DNA of 18,041 bases from an uncultured Lachnospiraceae bacterium (lineage in GTDB: Bacteria > Bacillota > Clostridia > Lachnospirales > Lachnospiraceae), in the NCBI GenBank assembly GCA_910588215.1, contig CAJUQJ010000062.1, forward strand, positions 1 through 18,041, in the 5' to 3' direction. Both the position numbers and the translations under genes were made by a program. Under the pieces are notes generated by a model. The model saw only the letters and a program-made list of their open reading frames with translations. It did no database searches and had not been told where the DNA came from. Positions 7,413-14,264 of this stretch are shown here, one piece after another. Every line of letters starts with the position of its first letter. Position 1 is the first letter of the stretch.

Positions 7413-8774
7413 TTATTTTCTTAACTCCGGCGCCAGCGTGTACATCTCTTCTTCGAACATGCTGCATGCACTTTCAAAGTCAATACTCTTATCACTGTTG
7501 ACTGCCTCTGTCACCATCGACCAGACTTCCGTGATCGTTGCATCATAGGTGCTCACGGGCCTTACTTCGATATTCTCCATGGCTTTCTGGAACAACAGCT
7601 CACCGATATTCTGCTCACCAAACCAGTCATCGTAGAGCGCCGCAAATTCTGCGTCCTTGTACGGTTCCACATTAGAAATATTATAGCCGACTACATCACG
7701 CTGAGATCTGGTGCCTTCTTCCGAATCCAACCAGGAAACAAAATCATAAGCCGCCTTTTTATTCTTAGCATCTCTGGGAATCATGAATGCAGAACCGCCC
7801 CAGCTGAAGCATCCCTGCGGCGGAACCATCAAGCCCCATTTTCCCTGTCCTTCCGGATCATTGGGCTGGATCACGTAAGTAGGAGACCACCCCGCACAAG
7901 GATAGAATATATGAAGGTCATCTGCATAAGAGGCGCTGTAAGCCGTTGATGTCTCCAGAATATTATCCACAATTCCCGCATCTCTGAATTTGATCATCCA
8001 TCCGAGCGTCTCTTTGATCGAAGTCATATCCAATGTGCCATCCTGCACGATCGGCTGCGGATTCTGACCGTCCATGATCTGCTTTACGTTGGTCAAGCTG
8101 GCAAACATAAAGATCTTGCCACCGCTCGCCTCCTTGACTTCAATTCCCTTTTCCATGAAAGTCTCCCAATCCGGGAACATAGCGCTAAGTTCGTCCGGAT
8201 CTTCTGTTCCCAGATATTCCAGCGCAAGCGGTCTCTTATAAGCAAGCGCCGCCGTACTCACATCCCAGGGAAGCGCTACCAGTTCACCCCGCTCATTGCT
8301 GCAAAGCGGTACCTGATAGGGGAAGATCCAGCTTGTATCGAAATTGTAAGGATCCTGGCTTAAGTCTTCCCAGATATCCAACGACAACATCGTTCCCCGC
8401 TGTCCCACTTCACTGGGCACAATATCAGGCAGATCCAGACCTGCACTGATCGTGGTCTGCAGCTTCTGGAACGACTCTTCCTGCTGCACCGTCACATAAT
8501 CCAGTTCCACATTAGCCCCTGTCTTCTCCTTATAGGCCGCAAAGATCTTCTCTATATCGCCCGCATTCCAGCCCCACATGGTGATCGTTTCCGCATCTCC
8601 TCCTGCGCTGCCAGATACATCTGAGGCTTCCTGCGCATCCTGCACTTCCTCAGCATTTCCTTCTGCCGTTTCCGACTTCGTACCGGAATCACCGCCGCAG
8701 CCTGCCAGCAAAGACAGCACTAATACCGTCATAATTCCCAAAGATAACAATCTTTTCGCTTTTTTGTACTTCAT
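7413..8774 (-). CDS. Sugar ABC transporter substrate-binding lipoprotein
   Basis: This 453-residue protein has a basic start (MKYKKAKRLL), a hydrophobic stretch and the lipobox LLAGC with lipidated C26, followed by an acidic linker (AEGNAEEVQDAQEA). The mature part begins ETITMWGWNAGDIEKIF and continues with SAGLDLPDIVPSE, the layout of family 1 solute-binding proteins for oligosaccharides. FSWGGSAFMIPRDAKNKKAAYDFVSWL near residue 320 is the usual GGSAFMIP-type motif of CUT1 binding proteins. It should sit on the outer face of the membrane and deliver sugar to the two permeases encoded after it. ATG 8774 follows GGAGG by five bases; the ATG at 8786 overlaps that site. It is the first gene of the leftward operon, behind the promoter and cre candidate described separately. 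Confidence 0.93.
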   Translation of the reverse strand: MKYKKAKRLLSLGIMTVLVLSLLAGCGGDSGTKSETAEGNAEEVQDAQEASDVSGSAGGDAETITMWGWNAGDIEKIFAAYKEKTGANVELDYVTVQQEESFQKLQTTISAGLDLPDIVPSEVGQRGTMLSLDIWEDLSQDPYNFDTSWIFPYQVPLCSNERGELVALPWDVSTAALAYKRPLALEYLGTEDPDELSAMFPDWETFMEKGIEVKEASGGKIFMFASLTNVKQIMDGQNPQPIVQDGTLDMTSIKETLGWMIKFRDAGIVDNILETSTAYSASYADDLHIFYPCAGWSPTYVIQPNDPEGQGKWGLMVPPQGCFSWGGSAFMIPRDAKNKKAAYDFVSWLDSEEGTRSQRDVVGYNISNVEPYKDAEFAALYDDWFGEQNIGELLFQKAMENIEVRPVSTYDATITEVWSMVTEAVNSDKSIDFESACSMFEEEMYTLAPELRK

Positions 8775-8801
8775 ATCTTCCTCCATTTCTGCGCTGCTTT
8801 T

Positions 8802-8820
8802 GTCTCAACTATGTTGAGAC
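8802..8820. promoter_or_regulatory. Perfect inverted repeat in the ABC operon leader
   Basis: GTCTCAACTATGTTGAGAC has perfect 8-base arms around TAT. It lies 28 bases before the binding-protein start, downstream of the predicted transcription start. It could be an operator or an RNA hairpin. The half ATGTTGAGA recurs at 17682-17690, across the response-regulator promoter. Confidence 0.55.
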
Positions 8821-8838
8821 GTCGCATTAATTTTTCTT

Positions 8839-8852
8839 TGTTTTCGGTTACA
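8839..8852 (-). promoter_or_regulatory. Candidate cre site (CcpA)
   Basis: The minus strand reads TGTAACCGAAAACA, one mismatch from the TGNAANCGNTNNCA catabolite-responsive element. It lies about 45 bases downstream of the predicted start of the ABC operon transcript, a position where CcpA usually blocks elongation. It suggests repression of import and GH43 when preferred sugars are present. Confidence 0.55.
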
Positions 8853-8864
8853 TTTACTCAGCAA

Positions 8865-8893
8865 TAACAATTCAGCCTCTGGCTTTGTTGTTA
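8865..8893. repeat. Interrupted palindrome in the ABC operon leader
   Basis: TAACAA (8865-8870) and TTGTTA (8888-8893) flank an inner GCC-TCT-GGC hairpin (8875-8883), centred on the same axis. It falls just after the predicted leftward transcription start, so it could be an operator or the 5' hairpin of the mRNA. Confidence 0.45.
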
Positions 8894-8901
8894 CGTTTAT
8901 C

Positions 8902-8930
8902 ATCATAAAGGATTGGCAGATACAAAACAA
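8902..8930 (-). promoter_or_regulatory. Promoter of the ABC-GH43 operon
   Basis: On the minus strand TTGTTT (8925-8930) and TATGAT (8902-8907) are separated by exactly 17 bases, a good sigma-A type promoter. The transcript would start near 8895 and carry a leader of about 120 bases holding the palindromes and the cre candidate. Confidence 0.6.
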
Positions 8931-8936
8931 TTATGC

Positions 8937-9070
8937 AAACTATATATTTTGTGCAATATTTATATTCTTTTTGCAAAACACACTATTTTTATAGTTTTTA
9001 CGCACATCAATCTCCTGCATTATATAAGTAGATATTGCATTTCCTATAAAATATGCACAAAAACTATACT
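8937..9070. promoter_or_regulatory. Three TATAGTTT boxes in the divergent region
   Basis: AAACTATA occurs at 8937-8944 and 9061-9068 and its complement TATAGTTT at 8990-8997; the last two extend to a 10-base inverted pair, TATAGTTTTT (8990-8999) and AAAAACTATA (9059-9068). TATACT at 9065-9070 could be the -10 of the rightward GH78 operon, with no good -35, as expected for an activated promoter. The boxes are candidates for the AraC-type regulator encoded in the window. The region is very A/T-rich, so chance recurrence is possible. Confidence 0.4.
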
Positions 9071-9138
9071 CTGTTCCATTGTCTTACCACCCGCAGGGAT
9101 AGATAATCACATTAATATGAAAATCATAGACTTCCATA

Positions 9139-9212
9139 GCATGGATGTCCATGCGGCCCGCCAGACGGCAGGTTGTGCATGATGGAGTTTATTATGGATA
9201 ATACGATTATCC
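9139..9212 (+). promoter_or_regulatory. Two inverted repeats in the GH78 leader
   Basis: GCATGGA/TCCATGC (9139-9154, spacer TG) and GGATAAT/ATTATCC (9196-9212, spacer ACG) are both perfect. The second ends 27 bases before the GH78 start codon and shortly before its ribosome binding site. They may be operators or leader hairpins affecting translation. Confidence 0.5.
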
Positions 9213-9239
9213 GCACAAATCGAAAGAGAGGTACACAAT

Positions 9240-11888
9240 ATGAACAGCCATATTCCTGAAAATCTACGTTGCGAATATGAGAAAAACCCTTTGGGAGTGC
9301 AGAAAAGCCAACCGCTCCTCAGCTGGCAGGTTCGGGAAGAAGCCGCCCCGGAAAGCGGCTGGCAGCAGGCTTATCAGATCGTGGCTTCCTCCAAAGAGTC
9401 CCTTCTATTGGAAGGAATCTATGACCGCTGGGATTCGGGCATAGTGAAGAGCCGCCGTTCTTATGCGATTCCCTATCAAGGCACTGCCCTAAAGAGCAGT
9501 GAGCGGATCTACTGGATGGTCCGCATTCAGGATCAGTCGGGAGAATTCTCTCCCTTCAGCAAAGCTGCCTGGTTTGAAATGGGCCTGCTTAATGATCGTG
9601 ACTGGAAAGGAAACTGGATGAGCTTTCTGGGCGGCCTGATCGGCAACGGCCTCCTGATGCGCTACTCCTTCTCCTGCCAGCAAAAAAGAATCGTCCGGGC
9701 AAGAGCCTACGTTTGCTGTCTGGGATACCATGAACTGCACCTGAACGGCAGCCGGATCGGTGACCATCTCTTAGATCCGGCTCCCACCGACTGCGCGAAG
9801 ACAGTACTCTATACCACCTATGACGTGACCGAAAATCTGCTGCCCGAAGACAACGTGATCGGTCTCGTGCTGGGCGCCGGATGGGCCGGACAGCCCAAGG
9901 TACTGGTACAGCTCAATATCGAGTATGAGGATGGCAGCCGTCAGGAAGAGTTTACCGACTGGGGAATCGGCTGGTGCGTTGCCAAAGGCCCTATCCTGTA
10001 TAACAGCATCTACGACGGAGAAGACTACGATGCCCGGCTGGAAAAAGACGGCTGGGACACACCTGCTTATGAGTCCCGGTTCCTGCAGGAGCACCAACGG
10101 CCGAACGGCTGGATCCTGGCCACCGTGGTGGAAAACCCAGGCGGTGTCAAGACAGGCGCACTGCTTCCTCCGATCCGAATCGTAGAGCGCTCGACGCCTT
10201 CCTGTATCGGAAAACTGGAAGACGGCAGCCTGCTCTATGATGTCGGGCGCAACCAGACCGGCTGGATCCGCATTAAAGTCTCCGGAAATGCCGGCGCCAA
10301 AGTTACGCTGACCTTCGCAGAAGAACTGACGAAGGAAGGCACCCTGGATCGTACTGCCCTTCGTCTGGCCCGCTGTCAGGACAGCTATATCCTGCGCGGC
10401 GACCGCGATATGGAGGAATACGCACCCAGATTCACTTACCACGGCTTCCGTTACTTCACCATCCAAACACAGGGAGAGGCAGCGCTGCACGACTTATCGG
10501 CCGAGTTCATACATACGGATCTGCACGAGAATGCCTGGTTTAAGTCCGGCAACACCTTCTTCAACCAGCTGGCTCAGGTCATGAGACATACCGACGCCTG
10601 CAACCTGATGGGAATCCCCACGGACTGCGCCCAGAGAGACGAGCGGCATGGCTGGACCACAGATATGACCTCCCGCGCGGAGGGCTGCACGTATCATTAT
10701 GACATGGCAAGCTTCTTCGAGAAATGGGCGAGAGACATCCAGGATACCCAGAATCAAGACGGATACTTCGCAGATACCGCTCCTTTCCGCTGGGGACGCC
10801 GCCCCTGTGACCCTCAGGTCAACACACCTGTCAGCCTGGTCCTGTTGATGTACAAGACTTACGGCAACAGGCGGCTTATAGAAGAATCCTACGACAACCT
10901 TATGAAATACATCCATGTCCTTCTGCAGGAGACAGAAGACCTCCTCATCTCCCGTACCGGATTCGGAGAATGGGCTTGCCCGCAGGAAGAATGTTATCCG
11001 GAACCTTACGGCGCCGGCGCCGTATCCATGCACGTGACCGCCGCACTGGTCTCCACGGCATACCTCTATCTTTCCCTTTCCCAGCTTCGGGAAATGGCCG
11101 GGATACTGGGCAGAAAGGATGTTTCCTATCTCACTTCTCTTATGGAAGAGGTTCGCAGGAAATACAACACCCGCTTCTTCCACCCGGATACAAGACAGTA
11201 TGATCAGGGCAGCCAGAGCGCCAATGCCCTTTCCATTGATCTTGGACTGGCATCCGCAGAAGACATCGCAGGTATCGTGGAAAATATCGTGACAAACGTT
11301 CGCAGCCACGACCATCACATGACCACCGGAAATATGGGCACCAAAGCCCTGGTGGAAGTGCTCTGCCGCAATGGACAGGAAGACACCGTCTACGAACTCA
11401 TGATGCAGAAGACTTCTCCCAGCTTCGGATACATGCTGGACAAGGGAGCCACCACCATCTGGGAGCGCTGGGAAGCGGACAGAGACAACAACATCATGAA
11501 TTCCAGAAACCAGCCTATGCTGGCGGCAGCCTGCGTCTGGTTCTACAAATATCTGGGCGGGATCCGCATCTCCATGGATGAGGAAGGTATTCAGAAACTG
11601 TTGATCGCTCCTTGCATCCCGGATAAGATGGAGCACGCAAAAGCCGGCATGGATATCTTAAACGGAGCCGTTTCTGTTTCCTGGACGAAGACAGAGACAG
11701 AATTCAGTCTGGAAGTGGAGATTCCCTTTAACACGCAGACTGAGGTACGGATACCCGAAAAATGCGGCACCTTAAAAGAGATCCACAGAAACGGCACAGC
11801 GTATCACACCGATCAGGAAAAGGTTGCAGGCATCGGTACCGTCCTGCATCTTGGAAGCGGCTCCTACCGCATAACGACACAAAGATAA
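9240..11888 (+). CDS. GH78 alpha-L-rhamnosidase
   Basis: This 882-residue protein has the full bacterial rhamnosidase layout: an N-terminal beta region (NLRCEYEKNPLGVQKSQPLLSW), a carbohydrate-binding-like domain around residues 140-300 (AYVCCLGYHELHLNGSRIGD), a beta domain, the six-hairpin catalytic barrel and a C-terminal beta domain. The signature DCAQRDERHGWTTDM lies at residues 462-476 with E468 as expected general acid, and TTIWERWE carries E742 as expected base or sugar-binding residue. There is no signal peptide, so it removes terminal alpha-L-rhamnose from imported glycosides or oligosaccharides in the cytoplasm. AGAGG eight bases before ATG supports the start. It heads a rightward two-gene operon divergent from the ABC transporter. 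Rhamnose catabolism genes are not in the window. Confidence 0.95.
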   Translation: MNSHIPENLRCEYEKNPLGVQKSQPLLSWQVREEAAPESGWQQAYQIVASSKESLLLEGIYDRWDSGIVKSRRSYAIPYQGTALKSSERIYWMVRIQDQSGEFSPFSKAAWFEMGLLNDRDWKGNWMSFLGGLIGNGLLMRYSFSCQQKRIVRARAYVCCLGYHELHLNGSRIGDHLLDPAPTDCAKTVLYTTYDVTENLLPEDNVIGLVLGAGWAGQPKVLVQLNIEYEDGSRQEEFTDWGIGWCVAKGPILYNSIYDGEDYDARLEKDGWDTPAYESRFLQEHQRPNGWILATVVENPGGVKTGALLPPIRIVERSTPSCIGKLEDGSLLYDVGRNQTGWIRIKVSGNAGAKVTLTFAEELTKEGTLDRTALRLARCQDSYILRGDRDMEEYAPRFTYHGFRYFTIQTQGEAALHDLSAEFIHTDLHENAWFKSGNTFFNQLAQVMRHTDACNLMGIPTDCAQRDERHGWTTDMTSRAEGCTYHYDMASFFEKWARDIQDTQNQDGYFADTAPFRWGRRPCDPQVNTPVSLVLLMYKTYGNRRLIEESYDNLMKYIHVLLQETEDLLISRTGFGEWACPQEECYPEPYGAGAVSMHVTAALVSTAYLYLSLSQLREMAGILGRKDVSYLTSLMEEVRRKYNTRFFHPDTRQYDQGSQSANALSIDLGLASAEDIAGIVENIVTNVRSHDHHMTTGNMGTKALVEVLCRNGQEDTVYELMMQKTSPSFGYMLDKGATTIWERWEADRDNNIMNSRNQPMLAAACVWFYKYLGGIRISMDEEGIQKLLIAPCIPDKMEHAKAGMDILNGAVSVSWTKTETEFSLEVEIPFNTQTEVRIPEKCGTLKEIHRNGTAYHTDQEKVAGIGTVLHLGSGSYRITTQR

Positions 11889-11904
11889 GCCGTCATCCGA
11901 CGGC
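11889..11904 (+). other. Hairpin between GH78 and the 779-aa gene
   Basis: GCCGTC/GACGGC with loop ATCC starts directly after the GH78 stop codon and ends a few bases before the AGAGAGG site of the next gene. There is no T-run, so readthrough is expected; it may be a 3' stability element or a translation-coupling device. Confidence 0.6.
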
Positions 11905-11924
11905 AGAAAGAGAGGAACTTACCT

Positions 11925-14264
11925 ATGACAAAGATACTGCAAGATCATCACATCCGGCTGGAAGCCCTCACGGATCAGGCAGCCTATCAGGAAAAGATCT
12001 ATCTCACCTCTGGCGACGGTGAGACGCTGGTCCTGGAGTCCTTCCCTCATGTAACCGCACTGCAGGATGAGCGGCTTTACGCCGTCTACTATCAGGAAGC
12101 TGAAGTCGTGGAGGAAGCCACCGTGGAGAACGGCATCCTCCGTGTCCGCATAGAGCATCCTGACTATACTCGCATTCGGGAGATCAGTCTGACAGACTGT
12201 ATGCAGACAGGCGGAACCGTTACGAAAGATTCCTGTCCTCACACACTGCATTTCCGTGTGACCACAACAGCCAAGAAGAAACTGAACTTCCGCGCCATCG
12301 AAGATAAATGGGACTACAAGATACCCAAACGGGAAACTGATACTCCCCTGGACGGACCCTTAGACTTCGTGTGGAGTCAGCGGATCAAAACCGTACCCAT
12401 GGATATCGTATCCCATTACAACTTTCGCACGCCCGTCGTCATGTTTCAGCAGGGCAGCGTGTTCGCCGGCCTGATCGCCGGTCTGGAAGGCGTCACGGCA
12501 CAGGACCTTAACCGTCTTCCTCTGGGCATGGACCTGAATGTAACGGAGAATACACACCCCTGGTTTTCCTTTGGCGGAATCGGCATCAAAGGGGTTGATC
12601 CGGACCAGCCCTGCGAGGCAGGCCATACCCATATCGTGCGCGGAAGCGACCGCGCCTTCGTACAGATCCATCTGAACGAAGGAGAAAGCTGCAGCTACTG
12701 CTATTCCATTCTGGTCAAAGAAGCGCCGGAACGTCTGGGATACCGGGATGCCCTGCGTTACCTCTGGCAAAGGTACCACACCTACCGGGAAGACACCTGC
12801 CACGATCTCTATGAAAACGTACGATTCCCCGGCATCTTCACATTACAGCAGTGGGAAAAGGAGATCTGGGACAAACAGACGCAGGCAGACTTCTATACCT
12901 ATGAAAAGGACGGAAAGACCGTAGGCGCCGTCACCGGACGAAGACAGGGAGAATGGTTCAGCCGTACAGACTACAAACACGATGCCTGGTTCGCCTGCTG
13001 GCTGCAGGAACTGGTCACCGGCTATGGCATGTACCGCTATGGCAGGAAAAACAACGATTCGGAATGGCTCCTGCGGGCCGAACAGATCCTGGATCTGATC
13101 CTGTCGGCTCCCCGCACCAAAGGTATGTTTCCCGTTATCTGTTATCTGGAAGAAGACGGCACCGAAACCTGGCTGCGCGATGACGGCTGGGCCGGATATT
13201 ATAAAGAATTCCACACCCTGCAGATGTCCTATACCGCATGGCTCCTGACCCTTTGGGCACAGCACGTGTTCCCGGAAAGAAAGACCGACATCCTGGAACT
13301 CTGTATCCCTTATGCGGAATTTCTTACGAGCGCGCAGCATAAAGACGGATGTATCCCTTCCTGGTTCAACACCGAAGGCGAACCCAGCCGTCTGCAGTTC
13401 CGTGACTTCAATGCAGAGACCGCTGCCAGCGCCATCTTCCTTCTGGAATTGGGCGAACTGACCGGCAGAAAAGAGCTCGTCGATAGCGGTATGCTGGCCA
13501 TAGACTTTATCGAAACCCAGGTACGGCCCAGACAGCGTTGGTATGACCTGGAGACTTTCCTCTCCTGCGCGAAGAAATCCTTCGCTTTCTACGACGGGAT
13601 CACCGCCCAGTATCCGCAATGCAATCTGTCTCAGATCTTTGCGGCTTTCGCCTACTTGAAGCGTTATCGGATGACCCGTAAGCCGGAGCATCTCGTCGGG
13701 ACAGAGGAAGTACTCGATTACCTGCTCCTCACCCAGCAGATCTGGAACCATCCGGGCATCCGGATCGACACCTTCGGCGGATTCACCGTCCAAAACACGG
13801 ACAACGAATGGAATGACGCCAGGGAGGCGCTATGTGCCATCCTGCTCTATGAAGCTTATATGGATACAGGCAGATGGGAATACCTGGAGCGCTCCGTAGC
13901 TGCCATGCACGGCGGATTCCAGAATCTTCCTTATGAAAACTGGGCCCATTGCGGGTATGAGGGTATGCAGTATGATTCCAGCCTGCTCTGGGGCGGCGGG
14001 ATCATCCTCACCGCCGCAGAATATCTGGAGCCCAGACTGGGACTGATCAACGTGGATGTGAAAGAGAAAAAAGCCCTTGGGCTCTGGGGAATCCAGGTCA
14101 CACAGATGCAGATCGACGACAATGAGATCCGGCTGCAGGCCCAGATTCCTGACCGCCTGAAACAGACGCCGCTCAGCGTACAAGTATACGGTGCACCGGC
14201 ATCCGCTCACTCCATCTTCGTGAACGGTTCCTCGGTTTCCGGCCGGGAGACCAACGGGATCTGA
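11925..14264 (+). CDS. Uncharacterised 779-aa putative glycan-active enzyme
   Basis: I do not recognise a named family. Residues 1-290 look mostly beta (repeated short strands such as ETLVLESFP and SVFAGLIAGLEG). About 290-720 is helical with regularly spaced aromatic and glycine segments (WFACWLQELVTGYGMYRYG, FHTLQMSYTAWLLTLWAQH, AASAIFLLELGELTGR, FAAFAYLKRYRMTRKPEH), the pattern of an (alpha/alpha) toroid as in six-hairpin glycosidases. A short tail follows. Conserved-looking acidic spots are E498 (RDFNAETAA), D626, E628 and D631 (NTDNEWNDARE) and E679 and D684 (YEGMQYDSS). No signal peptide, so cytoplasmic. The start has AGAGGA before ATG, 36 bases after the GH78 stop, so it is co-transcribed. 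The likely job is a second step on the same rhamnoside, such as a hydrolase or lyase; this is inference. The last 58 bp overlap the kinase gene. Confidence 0.7.
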   Translation: MTKILQDHHIRLEALTDQAAYQEKIYLTSGDGETLVLESFPHVTALQDERLYAVYYQEAEVVEEATVENGILRVRIEHPDYTRIREISLTDCMQTGGTVTKDSCPHTLHFRVTTTAKKKLNFRAIEDKWDYKIPKRETDTPLDGPLDFVWSQRIKTVPMDIVSHYNFRTPVVMFQQGSVFAGLIAGLEGVTAQDLNRLPLGMDLNVTENTHPWFSFGGIGIKGVDPDQPCEAGHTHIVRGSDRAFVQIHLNEGESCSYCYSILVKEAPERLGYRDALRYLWQRYHTYREDTCHDLYENVRFPGIFTLQQWEKEIWDKQTQADFYTYEKDGKTVGAVTGRRQGEWFSRTDYKHDAWFACWLQELVTGYGMYRYGRKNNDSEWLLRAEQILDLILSAPRTKGMFPVICYLEEDGTETWLRDDGWAGYYKEFHTLQMSYTAWLLTLWAQHVFPERKTDILELCIPYAEFLTSAQHKDGCIPSWFNTEGEPSRLQFRDFNAETAASAIFLLELGELTGRKELVDSGMLAIDFIETQVRPRQRWYDLETFLSCAKKSFAFYDGITAQYPQCNLSQIFAAFAYLKRYRMTRKPEHLVGTEEVLDYLLLTQQIWNHPGIRIDTFGGFTVQNTDNEWNDAREALCAILLYEAYMDTGRWEYLERSVAAMHGGFQNLPYENWAHCGYEGMQYDSSLLWGGGIILTAAEYLEPRLGLINVDVKEKKALGLWGIQVTQMQIDDNEIRLQAQIPDRLKQTPLSVQVYGAPASAHSIFVNGSSVSGRETNGI

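Noticed and set aside
9117..9182. 21-codon frame in the GH78 leader (MKIIDFHSMDV onward)
   Set aside because: Considered as a leader peptide, but no ribosome binding site is at proper distance and no attenuator structure depends on it.
8913..9182. 89-codon plus-strand frame in the divergent region
   Set aside because: A/T-rich, overlaps the promoter region and has a non-globular composition; no ribosome binding site.
9771..11636. Two long minus-strand open frames (9771-10490 and 10494-11636) opposite GH78
   Set aside because: They mirror the GH78 coding strand in this GC-richer gene, show no domain-like sequence and lack ribosome binding sites of note. GH78 itself is unambiguous.
12843..13793. 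316-codon minus-strand frame opposite the 779-aa gene
   Set aside because: The plus-strand gene has a ribosome binding site, operon context and globular protein character; the antisense frame does not.
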